DNA from: Gammaproteobacteria bacterium | Lineage (GTDB): Bacteria; Pseudomonadota; Gammaproteobacteria; Pseudomonadales; Halomonadaceae | Length of the DNA: 29,277 nt | Assembly: GCA_023485185.1 (NCBI GenBank) | Contig: JAMCZP010000181.1 | Location: 1-29,277 of the forward strand | Reading direction: 5' to 3' | Shown: piece by piece, positions 19,100-27,152 of the stretch | How positions within the stretch are numbered: position 1 is the first letter of the stretch | Layout: each line of letters starts with the position of its first letter | The notes under the pieces: model-generated | What the model saw: the letters and a program-made list of their open reading frames with translations, nothing else | Databases searched by the model: none | What the model was told of the DNA's origin: nothing | Made by a program: the position numbers and the translations under genes

Positions 19100-20137
19100 A
19101 TGTTAAAACGTACCGCTCTACTCACCGCCATCTCCACAGCGCTAATGGTATCCACCGCGCAGGCGGAATCGATCTCACTGAAAGTCCTTGGTCAACCCGC
19201 AGGCTCCGGGCTTATCGCGCAAAACAAAGAGCAGCCCTTCTTTGAAGCGCTTGCCGAACATAGCGGCCTTGATGTGTCGGTTCAGTACATTCCCGTTGAT
19301 GTGGCTGGCATTCCTGACACCGATGGGCTTCGCGTACTAAATTCCGGGCTGTTCGACATTGTTTCGCTACGCGGCCCCCAAGTAAGTCGCGATGAGCCCT
19401 CCATCCTGGGTCTGGATTTGATTGGTCTGAATACCAGCTTTGAAGCCGGGCGTAATAACGTCAATGCGTTTTATGACTATGTAGACTCCCGCCTACAAGA
19501 GCGCTTTAACGCCAAACTGCTCGGCGTATGGCCAGCAGGCCCCCAGGTAATTTTCTGCAGCGAAGAAATATCCGGCCTAGATGACCTACGCGGCCTGCGG
19601 GTTCGTGTGGGCGACCAAAGCGCGGCTAACTTCGTTGGCGAGCTGGGCGCTACCGGCATTTCCATGCCCTTTGGCGATGTACAGCAAGCGCTATCCCGCG
19701 GGGTAGTCGACTGCGCCATTACTGGCCCCGCTTCCGCCAACTCCGGCGGCTGGCCTGAAGCGACCAGTACGGTGCTCCCCATTGCGCTGCAGTTAGCGAT
19801 CAATGGCTATGCCATCAACATGAACACATGGAACCGCTTAACGGACGAGCAGCAAACTCAGTTGGAAGAAGCGATCGCCACCCTTAGCGACGATATTTGG
19901 CAATACTCCGAAGAGCTATACGAAGATGCCATGCGCTGCAACGCTGGCGAAACGCCCTGCGAGTTTGGTACCTCTTATTCCCTTACCGAAGTACCTGTTT
20001 CAGAAGCAGACCTAGCCACCGTAACCGCTGCTGTTGAAGAAGTATCGCTGCCCATTTGGGCCAGCCAGTGCAACGCTGTTGCTGCTGATTGCGAAGCCGC
20101 CTGGCGTGACACCGTTGGCGCTCAGTTAGGCCTATAA
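19100..20137 (+). CDS. TRAP transporter substrate-binding protein (DctP family)
   Basis: This 345-residue periplasmic protein has a signal peptide (MLKRTALLTAISTALMVSTA, cleavage near AQA/ES). The DctP core is visible, with the conserved segment SGLDDLRGLRVRVGDQSAAN around the substrate Arg (about 157-175) and FGDVQQALSRGVVDCAITGP (about 192-211). Two close Cys pairs near the C-terminus (CNAGETPC and CNAVAADC) may form disulfides. It would deliver an organic acid or amide to the membrane subunits encoded downstream. The ligand is not readable; the racemase-like enzyme in the same operon suggests an amino-acid derivative. AGGAAA lies upstream of ATG. Confidence 0.87.
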   Translation: MLKRTALLTAISTALMVSTAQAESISLKVLGQPAGSGLIAQNKEQPFFEALAEHSGLDVSVQYIPVDVAGIPDTDGLRVLNSGLFDIVSLRGPQVSRDEPSILGLDLIGLNTSFEAGRNNVNAFYDYVDSRLQERFNAKLLGVWPAGPQVIFCSEEISGLDDLRGLRVRVGDQSAANFVGELGATGISMPFGDVQQALSRGVVDCAITGPASANSGGWPEATSTVLPIALQLAINGYAINMNTWNRLTDEQQTQLEEAIATLSDDIWQYSEELYEDAMRCNAGETPCEFGTSYSLTEVPVSEADLATVTAAVEEVSLPIWASQCNAVAADCEAAWRDTVGAQLGL

Positions 20138-20154
20138 GACGCTAGGAGAGGAAG

Positions 20155-20724
20155 ATGACGACCTACTCCCGCATTCTTGGGATCATTTTCGGCAGCGTCA
20201 TGCTACTGCTTGCGGTCTTGATCACCCTCGAAACGCTGATCCGCAAGTTCTTCTCGCTGTCACTGGGCGGGGTGGATGAACTAGGTGGCTACGCGATTGC
20301 CATCGCCGCGCCGCTGGCCTTTTGCGTCGCCATGGTGGATCAGTCGCATATACGCATCAACTTGCTGCATATGCGCCTACCCACTGCGACTCAGGCGGTA
20401 CTTAATGCACTGGCAGCCCTTTCATTGGGGCTGTTAGCAGCATTCTTGCTCTACTTCACGGTGCAGACTGTACTAGATACACAAATGTATCGCTCCATCG
20501 CTCAAACGCCCTGGGCAACGCCGCTGATTTACCCACAAACCATCTGGTTAATCGCCATGTCGGCATTTAGCGTGGCAGCAGCGCTGCTGTCAGTCAAAGC
20601 GCTACTACTGCTGGTTAAACGCGATTGGAAAACCCTCAATCGGCACTTTGGGCCTAGTTCGGCAACCGATGAACTAGAGGCAGAACTGGCCGACCTTGAG
20701 CAGCGCGAAGGAGGCAAGCTATGA
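20155..20724 (+). CDS. TRAP transporter small permease (DctQ family)
   Basis: This 189-residue protein has four hydrophobic helices and the DctQ pattern GGVDELGGYAIAIAAPLAFC (about 38-57) followed by DQSHIRINLL. It forms the small membrane subunit that pairs with DctM. GAGAGGAAG directly precedes its ATG. It starts 17 bases after the DctP stop and its stop overlaps the DctM start (ATGA), so the order and coupling are standard. The C-terminal ~25 residues are acidic and hydrophilic. Confidence 0.88.
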   Translation: MTTYSRILGIIFGSVMLLLAVLITLETLIRKFFSLSLGGVDELGGYAIAIAAPLAFCVAMVDQSHIRINLLHMRLPTATQAVLNALAALSLGLLAAFLLYFTVQTVLDTQMYRSIAQTPWATPLIYPQTIWLIAMSAFSVAAALLSVKALLLLVKRDWKTLNRHFGPSSATDELEAELADLEQREGGKL

Positions 20725-22025
20725 GCATTCCGCTGATTATTGCAGCATTTTTAGTCATGCTGGCACTGATGCTTTTAAGCTTACCGGTCGCCGTGGCGAT
20801 TCTGTTTGTAGGCGTGTTAGGCGGCTATTTGATGTATGGCGCGCCCCTGGTAGACATGATGGGTGGCGTGGTGTGGAGCTGTTTAAATAGCCCCTCTATG
20901 CTCGCGATACCGCTGTTTATGCTGCTGGGAGAGTTACTACTGCGGGGTGGTATTGCGGACCGCATGTATGCCGCCTTAGCGGTGTGGTTTAACAAGCTTC
21001 CCGGCGGCTTACTGCATACCAACATTGCCACCTGTACGCTGTTCTCCGCGACCTCTGGCTCGTCCGTCGCCACCGCTGCCACGGTAGGCACTATTGCCCT
21101 TCCGGCACTTCACCAATACCGCTACCCGATTCGCCCTTCGCTGGGCTCTTTAGCTGCAGGTGGCACGCTGGGCATTCTGATTCCACCTAGCATCAACCTG
21201 CTGGTCTATGGCCAGTTAGCCAATACCTCGGTTAGCCAGCTGTTTGCAGCGGGGTTAATCCCTGGGATTACCCTTGCGCTGCTGTTCTCGGTCTACCTGT
21301 TTATCGCTCACGGCAAGGCAGGCAATGCATCGCTGGTAGAGGTCGATGTTTCGTTAAAAGAGAAACTCTCACTCTCCAAGCACCTGATTCCTCCTGTGGT
21401 GATATTTGGCGTAGTGATGGGGAGTATTTACGGCGGCTTGGCCACCCCGACTGAATCAGCTGCCATTGGTGTAGTGATCGCCTTAGCGTTTATTGTCGGT
21501 GGTGGAAAGATGAGTCTTGATCTACTCATTCACTGCTCGCTTCAGGCGGCCAAAACTTCGGGCATGGTGATTATCGTACTGATGTGCGCCTTGCTGCTTA
21601 ATGTGACCATTTCAATGCTGGGGGTTACCCAAGCGCTTACCCAGTGGGTTGCCTCTTTTGGTCTTACCGCTGTCGGCCTACTCCTCGTGCTATTGGTGTT
21701 TTACGTCATCCTTGGCACCTTTATGGATGCGATGTCGATGCTGGTACTCACCGTACCTATTACCGTGCCCATGGTCATGGCGGTGGGCATTGACCCTATC
21801 TGGTTTGGTATTTTCATCGTTTTGATGTGTGAGATAGCACTGATTACCCCACCGGTAGGCATGAACCTGTTTGTGGTTCAGGGCGTACGTAAAGATGGTG
21901 GCAGCTTTAATGACGTGATTTGGGGTTCAATGCCCTTCGTTGGCATTATGGCGCTGTTTACCCTGGCGATTATGGTTTGGCCCGGCATCGTTATGTGGCT
22001 ACCCGACTTACTGGCGGGGCGCTAA
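20721..22025 (+). CDS. TRAP transporter large permease (DctM family)
   Basis: This 434-residue protein has about 12 helices and DctM signatures: AIPLFMLLGELLLRGGIADR (about 58-77), SATSGSSVATAATVGTIALP and GGTLGILIPPSINLLVYG, plus the C-terminal MCEIALITPPVGMNLFVVQG. It is the ion-coupled (usually Na+) transport channel of the TRAP system. It overlaps DctQ by 4 bases at its start, and its stop TAA shares one base with the ATG of the racemase-like gene (TAATG), so all four genes are one translationally coupled operon. Confidence 0.92.
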   Translation: MSIPLIIAAFLVMLALMLLSLPVAVAILFVGVLGGYLMYGAPLVDMMGGVVWSCLNSPSMLAIPLFMLLGELLLRGGIADRMYAALAVWFNKLPGGLLHTNIATCTLFSATSGSSVATAATVGTIALPALHQYRYPIRPSLGSLAAGGTLGILIPPSINLLVYGQLANTSVSQLFAAGLIPGITLALLFSVYLFIAHGKAGNASLVEVDVSLKEKLSLSKHLIPPVVIFGVVMGSIYGGLATPTESAAIGVVIALAFIVGGGKMSLDLLIHCSLQAAKTSGMVIIVLMCALLLNVTISMLGVTQALTQWVASFGLTAVGLLLVLLVFYVILGTFMDAMSMLVLTVPITVPMVMAVGIDPIWFGIFIVLMCEIALITPPVGMNLFVVQGVRKDGGSFNDVIWGSMPFVGIMALFTLAIMVWPGIVMWLPDLLAGR

Positions 22026-22732
22026 TGAGCCATCCTCAACCTCAAGTGGCAGAGACAGCGCGGATTTTAATTATCAATCCTAATACTAATAGCACTGTCA
22101 CCCGGAGCATTCACGAACTTGTGCTCCGTATCTCCCCACCAGGCGTAATAACAGAGGTCACCAGCCCTGCACACGGGCCCTACGCTATCGAAACCGAACA
22201 GGACAAAGCCGCCGCAACGCAGCACGTGCTAACCCTAATTGAAGAACGCAAAACGGAGGGGTTTTCGGGCTATATCATGGCGTGTTTTGACGATATTGCC
22301 ATTGCCGAAATCCGCCAACTTACCCAGGCACCGGTGATCAGCTTAGCGGAGGCAGGCATTCGCTACGCAGCAGCGAGTGGCGGCCTGTTTACGGTGATCA
22401 CCACCTTTGTTGACGCGGTGCCCACCATTGAAGCGCTTAGCGCCACGTACGGGCTGAGCGAACGCTGCCGCGTTGTTGCGACCGGCCTGGGGGTAGCCGA
22501 TACCGCTGCACAAACCGAGCAGGCTGAAGCTCGGCTTCACGACGCTATTCAAACGGCTATCAAGTTAGACGCCCAAGCCATTGTGTTGGGTTCAGGAGCG
22601 TTTGCAGGCCGTGCTAAAGCACTCCAAGCACGCTACCACATCACTGTAATAGACGGTTTCGAAGAAGCGCTAGGCTATGTTCTTAAACCAACCCAGGTTA
22701 TTAATCAAACCCAGGTGCTTAACCAGCCCTAG
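22025..22732 (+). CDS. Asp/Glu/hydantoin racemase-family protein lacking the second Cys
   Basis: This 235-residue protein resembles hydantoin/allantoin racemases: ARILIINPNTNSTVT at the N-terminus and IMACFDDIAIAEIR carrying the first catalytic Cys (Cys87). Where the family has LGC with the second catalytic Cys, it has LGSGAF (Ser190), so ordinary two-base racemisation may be lost; it might be an isomerase, a decarboxylase-like enzyme or a slow racemase. It is coupled to the TRAP genes (TAATG), which suggests it acts on the imported compound. The last ~13 residues (TQVINQTQVLNQP) are encoded by an 18-bp tandem repeat in which the TAG stop lies. Confidence 0.82.
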   Translation: MSHPQPQVAETARILIINPNTNSTVTRSIHELVLRISPPGVITEVTSPAHGPYAIETEQDKAAATQHVLTLIEERKTEGFSGYIMACFDDIAIAEIRQLTQAPVISLAEAGIRYAAASGGLFTVITTFVDAVPTIEALSATYGLSERCRVVATGLGVADTAAQTEQAEARLHDAIQTAIKLDAQAIVLGSGAFAGRAKALQARYHITVIDGFEEALGYVLKPTQVINQTQVLNQP

Positions 22733-22762
22733 GTTGTAAATAAGACACCGGTGAATAATCAA
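22691..22762 (+). repeat. Four tandem 18-bp repeats across the racemase stop codon
   Basis: Units start at 22691, 22709, 22727 and 22745 and follow the pattern (A/C)CCCAGGTT-ATTAATCAA with several substitutions. The first two encode TQVINQ and TQVLNQ. In the third the Gln codon position is TAG, the annotated stop; reading on gives VVNKTPVNNQ and then TAA at 22763-22765. The last unit overlaps the 3' end of the convergent DUF3750 gene. Confidence 0.65.
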
Positions 22763-23529
22763 TAATCCACATTGCCCGCCACCCGCGCGGGCATTCCCAA
22801 TCGGCCTATACCCGGCAGTTTCAAGGCGGGGCGCATTACATCCACACCAAAGCTCAAGCCTAAAAAGTTAAGCTCAATGCCCTCCTCTTTTGCCAGCATA
22901 AGACCCAACACGCCACCCAGTGAGAGCTGGTAACCCGTACCACTGGGTGTTGGCGCAACAACGCTGCCAAATAAAAAGTCTTTGCCGACCGCCGTGGCCG
23001 GTAGCGCCACATCAAAACCTTCCACCTCACGGGCAACCCAGGCAATAAAGGTATTACTATTTGGCCCTGGCCATACGCGATAACGCTCCGCACTTGGGTA
23101 GCGTTCAGCCGCCGCAAGAATCTCTGGTATCAGCGCTGCCGCGGCATCACCGCGATAATCCGCAAGCAGCATAGGGGCATTGCCAAACCAGGCACGGTCA
23201 GGTGTATCGATAACATTGACGATGGTAGGACGACGCCAGCTCATTACCTGCAGAATGCGGTAATCCGGTTCCCCTTCTGGTTTAAACGCAATCCAAGGAT
23301 GCACACCAAAGGCACCGCGCCAGTTATAAGCATTAGCAGCATACACTTGCACCACCGCCTCGCTAGAACTCTCGGGCAAGGGTGCTAAGCCTGCGGAGGT
23401 ACGATCAAGGCTAGACCAGTGCACATCGGTTGCAATGGTGCCGCTCGCCAGCATCCAGGCAGGGCCCGCTAATAGCAGCGCCAAAAGTGCCACAAGGCAT
23501 AACAGCCCGCGTAATAATGATTTGATCAT
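22759..23529 (-). CDS. DUF3750 domain-containing protein
   Basis: This 256-residue protein has an N-terminal signal or membrane anchor (MIKSLLRGLLCLVALLALLL). The rest matches the DUF3750 pattern as I remember it: VYAANAYNWRGAFGVHPWIAF, then DRAWFGNAPMLLADYRG, the very conserved RYRVWPGPNSNTFIAW (about 152-167), ATAVGKDFL and a C-terminal LRPALKLPGIGRLG-like segment (MRPALKLPGIGRLG). The Asn-Ser-Asn-Thr-Phe and Trp-rich motifs suggest an enzyme active site, but no function is known to me. It is probably periplasmic. Its 3' end meets the racemase gene repeats. Confidence 0.85.
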   Translation of the reverse strand: MIKSLLRGLLCLVALLALLLAGPAWMLASGTIATDVHWSSLDRTSAGLAPLPESSSEAVVQVYAANAYNWRGAFGVHPWIAFKPEGEPDYRILQVMSWRRPTIVNVIDTPDRAWFGNAPMLLADYRGDAAAALIPEILAAAERYPSAERYRVWPGPNSNTFIAWVAREVEGFDVALPATAVGKDFLFGSVVAPTPSGTGYQLSLGGVLGLMLAKEEGIELNFLGLSFGVDVMRPALKLPGIGRLGMPARVAGNVDY

Positions 23530-23589
23530 AGATGGTTATGTATCCATTGCCTGCAAAGTAACTCGCCTTTGCGCATACGTAGCAGTAAG

Positions 23590-23607
23590 CCCTCGACCAA
23601 GCGAGGG
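23590..23607. terminator. Hairpin between the fructosamine-kinase-like and DUF3750 genes
   Basis: CCCTCG (23590-23595) pairs with CGAGGG (23602-23607) around a 6-base loop. There is no T tract directly after it on the minus strand, so it may be only a weak or Rho-assisted terminator. Confidence 0.3.
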
Positions 23608-23635
23608 GTAATAAAAGCCAAGCGAGTAACCAATA

Positions 23636-24481
23636 CTACGCTTGGTAAGCCTCTAGCTTAATCACCGCGTGCTCCAACGCCGTTCGATAACTCCCTCCAA
23701 ACAGGAGCAAATGGTTAAGTAGCGGGTAAAGCTGGAACAGCGCCTCTCGCCTTGGCCAATCAGCGGGCGCGTTACCATTCCAGTATGCTTCAAAAAACGC
23801 CTCACCGGGTGATCCGAAAAGGGTTAACATCGCCAAATCGACTTCTGGGAAATGACGATAGACAGCGGGATCGATAACCGCCGCCCCTTGGGCAGTGCAT
23901 AGCACATTACCCGACCATAGATCGCCATGCACCAAGCTAGCGGGCACATCTGGTAGCCAGCATTCTAGCCCGTGGACGATGGTTTCAAGGCGTTGACGCA
24001 GTGCGTTATCCAGCAGCCCCTTGGCCGAGCAAACGTCGATTAACGGCAGCAAACGCCGCTCGCCCTGAAAAACACGGCCATCTCGCAACGGCGCATTCGA
24101 TTGAGGGGTTCTCCCGCAGGCATTGTCGCGGGGCCAGCCGTGCTCTTCACCAGTGACCCCATGCAGCCTGCGCAGCCCCTCCCCCAAGGATTCAGCGCAA
24201 CCATGCCGATAGGAAACGGTTTCCAACACCTCCATCACCAGCCACTCACCTTCTTGGGCAAGAACCGCAGGCACTATCAAACCACTGTTAGCACTCGCGA
24301 GGGCTCGTAGCCCATCCGCCTCACCCGTTAGCCGAGCTGGGGCATCCCTCTTCACCACCACATCACCCGCATCCGTGCTCAGCCGATAAGTAACGGCGCT
24401 ATCGCCACCGCTTAGTGGTGAAAGCGCACCTTGGGGTATGAGCCCGGCGTCGTTAAGTAGTGTTTTGAGTGTACTGTTCAT
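23636..24481 (-). CDS. Fructosamine kinase family protein
   Basis: From ATG 24481 (MNSTLKTLLNDAG, with GGAGG 6 bases upstream) the protein has 281 residues, a normal length for bacterial fructosamine kinase/FN3K-like proteins. It has an aminoglycoside-phosphotransferase-type kinase fold: SGGDSAVTYRLSTDAGDVVV with the ATP Lys, the catalytic loop SLVHGDLWSGNVLC (Asp as base, Asn for Mg) and IDPAVYRHFPEVDLAML in place of DFG. The family phosphorylates ketoamines on glycated proteins or small molecules so that they break down. It stands just inside the core, next to the accessory region. Confidence 0.87.
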   Translation of the reverse strand: MNSTLKTLLNDAGLIPQGALSPLSGGDSAVTYRLSTDAGDVVVKRDAPARLTGEADGLRALASANSGLIVPAVLAQEGEWLVMEVLETVSYRHGCAESLGEGLRRLHGVTGEEHGWPRDNACGRTPQSNAPLRDGRVFQGERRLLPLIDVCSAKGLLDNALRQRLETIVHGLECWLPDVPASLVHGDLWSGNVLCTAQGAAVIDPAVYRHFPEVDLAMLTLFGSPGEAFFEAYWNGNAPADWPRREALFQLYPLLNHLLLFGGSYRTALEHAVIKLEAYQA

Positions 24482-24741
24482 AGCGAGACCTCCATTAACC
24501 AAGGTTAACTGGAAATCTCGTTGAGTTCATGGTGTCCAATTATTCGCCGATAGCTTAGGCGAGGACTAGTTAGGATTCGCAATTAGAAAGGCAAACGGGC
24601 AGTGATATTTCTGCTATCGGCCAGAAACCGCCATTGAGACTTTCCTAATGTAACGCCAACATTCAGCAGCGGCCTTTACGTAGCGAAGCGGAGAAAAGGC
24701 CATCCGGTGGAGGGCTGAAGGCCCAGAACGAACTAAAACTA
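24482..24741. other. Non-coding boundary segment before the accessory region
   Basis: No gene is seen. GGCCTTT (about 24673) can pair with AAAGGCC (about 24696), and a GGGC/GCCC hairpin follows near 24715. The core gene order ends here and mobile-element debris starts just after, so this is probably where foreign DNA was joined; no clean inverted repeat or target duplication is visible. Confidence 0.35.
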
Positions 24742-24960
24742 ATGGTTAGATTGAAACAATATCCGCACGGCCTGAGCTGCCTGATGGAGAATCAAAACCG
24801 TAAGAGGTGGAGCCTAATGAGGTTTCGCGAGCAGGTGCTGAAAGTCGCCGCCACGCTCACCATGCATGCATTGCGGGTGACCTTGCACCTGGGAGCCGCC
24901 GCCGACAATTGGTGGCCAACCCTGATGCGAGGAGGGCCAAGATTGGCCGCATTGTCCTAA
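24742..24960 (+). pseudogene. C-terminal remnant of an IS1380-type transposase (tentative)
   Basis: The 72 codons end with RKRWSLMRFREQVLKVAATL and then HALRVTLHLGAAA before a stop. This matches the pattern at the C-terminus of IS1380-family transposases as I remember it (W-S-L-x-x-L-R-E-x-L-x-K, then H-A-x-x-V and a hydrophobic strand). The catalytic part is absent, and no terminal repeat is visible, so it is a dead fragment. The family assignment is from one short motif and could be wrong. Confidence 0.4.
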
Positions 24961-24996
24961 CCGCCACCTCGACCGCCTTTCTTAAGGCATCGTCCA

Positions 24997-25587
24997 GTGG
25001 TCGAGGGGGCCGTGAGCGTGGTAATGATGCTGTTCCTGGTGGGGATGGAGCTTGACCCCAAATCCCTTTGGGCCATGCGGGTTCGGCTGCTCGGTCTTGG
25101 CGGCCTGCAGGTCACACTGACTGCAGCCGCAGCCACCTGTTTTGCCTGGTTCCTGGGGATGGCCTGGCAAACAGCCGTGGCGGTAGGGTTTCTCTTCTCC
25201 CTTTCCTCAACGGCGCTTGTCTTGCAGACACTTACCGAAAGGGGCCTAGTCAAAACCGAAGGTGGACAGAGTGCCTTCTCAGTGCTGCTTTTCCAGGACA
25301 TTGCGGTGATTCCCATGCTGGCCGGCTCGGTGGGGAGGCTCTCACGGCCATGGGGGTTCACCCGCAGCGCGCGCCGGATGACCCACTCCTTTATCGCCAG
25401 CGAAAAAGCCCACGAAGATCAACTGTTCGACACATGGCGCAATATAGAAGAAGGCATCCACTTCAGCCCGCGCTACGGGGAGTTGTTCATGAAGCTCGAA
25501 GAGGCATTGGATCACGCCATGCGTGAGGACGCACGGCTAACCGAGGACGAAACACTGGCATGGACACCACCAAAGAACAATGGTTGA
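24997..25587 (+). pseudogene. KefB-type antiporter remnant, both ends damaged
   Basis: Residues ~10-105 match the inside of a CPA2 KefB-type exchanger: VVMMLFLVGMELDPKSLWAM, the helix region SLSSTALVLQTLTERG and SVLLFQDIAVIPMLAG. The first ~60 residues of the family are missing, with a stop only 13 codons upstream of the GTG. After IAVIPMLAG (about 25324) the family sequence breaks and a hydrophilic tail (RRMTHSFIASEKAHEDQLFD to PPKNNG) follows in frame; it looks like the far C-terminus of such a protein, which implies an internal deletion of several hundred codons. KefB is a member of the transmissible stress-tolerance locus. It cannot transport ions in this form. Confidence 0.75.
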
Positions 25588-25655
25588 TCACGAAAACAAA
25601 GAGGCAATAGAAGGCCGCTCCACGTTTAGTTGCGTCTTTTAATTGTCGCCGCGCA

Positions 25656-26873
25656 TCAGCGCTTATCCGCTTCTTGGTTGCGGCGTCGCTGCCGGTAGCC
25701 ATAAGTAGCGTTTCTGACGGTTTCTTCATCTTCCAATCCGGCCCCCAGGGCACCAGCGATGGTGGCAACCGAAGTCGCGAGCCAGGCAAGAGTGGTGTAA
25801 TCGAGAAGACTGGCCCCGTGATCAAGTTGCGCTTCCAGCATGTTGGCCGGAATGAAAACGAGGACCGTGAAACAGAAAAGGCCCAGCAGGATCACGTAAT
25901 AGAATACGACCCCGGCACTCAGCGTCAGGACAGTGACCGTGTTATAGAGCCGAACCAGACGTGGTGATCGGGCGTTTTTTATCGGTTCCCAAAGCGTGTG
26001 GGCAATAATGATCCAGGCAATCATCGACACCATGGCCACTCCCATCAGCAGAACAAGGCGTGGCCGGCCATAATTGGCGCTGAGCTGCCAAAGGGTGGGA
26101 AACACCAGACCATAGGCGCCGGTCGCGAACGCGACGGCGATGACGCGCTTGAAAGCAGGAAAGATGGTCGAGGGGCGGTTGGCGCGCACCATGCCTGCCA
26201 GGATGCGAAGGTTCCCGTTGATCCACGAATCGGCAATGAAGCGCACGTCAAAGGACTCTCCCTCGCCCGATAGCGTTAGCCGACGTATCGGAAACAACTT
26301 CTCGTAGAGGCGTCTGCCCAGTAGTTGCCAGGCACCTTTGCCACGCAGGCTCTCGTGAACTTTATAGGATTGCTCAGTACGCTGCTCTTGGCGAGCACGG
26401 TCCTCTTCCGAGCTGCCATGATGCAATTCGTTGACCAGTTCCAGAATCGCTTCGCTAAGGCGGCGGCGTACCGCGGTAATGCCGAAAGCGGGTAATGAGA
26501 TTATTGCAACGCCATGCACCATGCTGGTTTCAGCTATCACGAAGCGTCCAGACTTGTGGATCGGCAAATCGGTAATGCAAATCGCGTAGTCCCACTGCTG
26601 ATGCCGCTTGTATTCGAGAATACTCCCGATGATATAGGTGGAAACCTCTGCAGCGCCGATCAACGGATCAACGATGAGTTGAACCTCCCAGCTCAACCGG
26701 TCATCTACGTAGTTGACCAGAAGTTCGGGTAACTGGTCGATTACCTTTTCGGTCATCTCAGCGGACATCTCCGGAGCAGGTACTAGGCCCACCACTTTTC
26801 GGCATGGGTTAACCGTCTGGATCCCTTCTGCTGCGGGCTGCTTGGTGCAGACCTCGTTTTGAGCCTTGGTCAT
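25656..26873 (-). CDS. Uncharacterised four-helix membrane protein, 405 aa
   Basis: This is a complete gene with AAGGAG 6 bases before ATG. Residues ~28-155 form a soluble alpha/beta domain: VVGLVPAPEMSAEMTEKVID, then LSWEVQLIVDPLIG, DYAICITDLPIHKSGRFVIA and GVAIISLPAFG. A charged linker (SSEEDRARQEQRTEQ) follows, and four hydrophobic segments lie at about 247-265, 272-295, 308-345 and 360-385. I have seen this soluble domain in bacterial proteins that databases call 5,10-methylene-tetrahydrofolate dehydrogenase, but I see no folate-enzyme motif and do not accept that function. The DUF3422 gene lies upstream on the same strand, so the two may work together. Confidence 0.8.
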   Translation of the reverse strand: MTKAQNEVCTKQPAAEGIQTVNPCRKVVGLVPAPEMSAEMTEKVIDQLPELLVNYVDDRLSWEVQLIVDPLIGAAEVSTYIIGSILEYKRHQQWDYAICITDLPIHKSGRFVIAETSMVHGVAIISLPAFGITAVRRRLSEAILELVNELHHGSSEEDRARQEQRTEQSYKVHESLRGKGAWQLLGRRLYEKLFPIRRLTLSGEGESFDVRFIADSWINGNLRILAGMVRANRPSTIFPAFKRVIAVAFATGAYGLVFPTLWQLSANYGRPRLVLLMGVAMVSMIAWIIIAHTLWEPIKNARSPRLVRLYNTVTVLTLSAGVVFYYVILLGLFCFTVLVFIPANMLEAQLDHGASLLDYTTLAWLATSVATIAGALGAGLEDEETVRNATYGYRQRRRNQEADKR

Positions 26874-27152
26874 AAGCGCTCCTTGACGATGTAGCTAGCG
26901 GACTTAGGAGTGGGATCCTGTAAAGCTCGCCTAGTATATCCAAGCTTAGATGAAGATTAGCACAGCGCGACTCTCGCTATAGTCATTGGAGAAATTGAAA
27001 CCAAAAATTGAAGCCGGGCCCCATCAGCCGGCCTTGCTCGCTGACTTACCCCAAGAGATTAGATGACTGGGTCCATTAAATGCTGACATCCCTACCGGAC
27101 GCTCCACGATTACCCCATTCCGCGCTTCAGCCGGTAGATCGTATTAAGACTT
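26874..27152. other. Intergenic region upstream of the 405-aa gene
   Basis: No complete gene is seen. On the minus strand, TATACT (26932-26937) could be a -10 box for the 405-aa gene, but the -35 is poor. Near 27109-27152 the minus strand reads a short open stretch (NTIYRLKRGMG, then stop) directly after the original DUF3422 end, which may be a gene scrap. Confidence 0.3.

Noticed and set aside
24540..24741. Possible integron attC site near GTTAGGATTCG
   Set aside because: The core sites do not match RYYYAAC/GTTRRRY and no integrase or cassette structure is present.
24742..24960. 72-residue frame as an independent small gene
   Set aside because: It looks like a transposase C-terminus with no start signal and lies in debris.
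25656..26873. Folate dehydrogenase function for the 405-aa protein
   Set aside because: The label is familiar from databases for similar sequences, but no methylene-tetrahydrofolate dehydrogenase motif is visible and the protein has four membrane helices.
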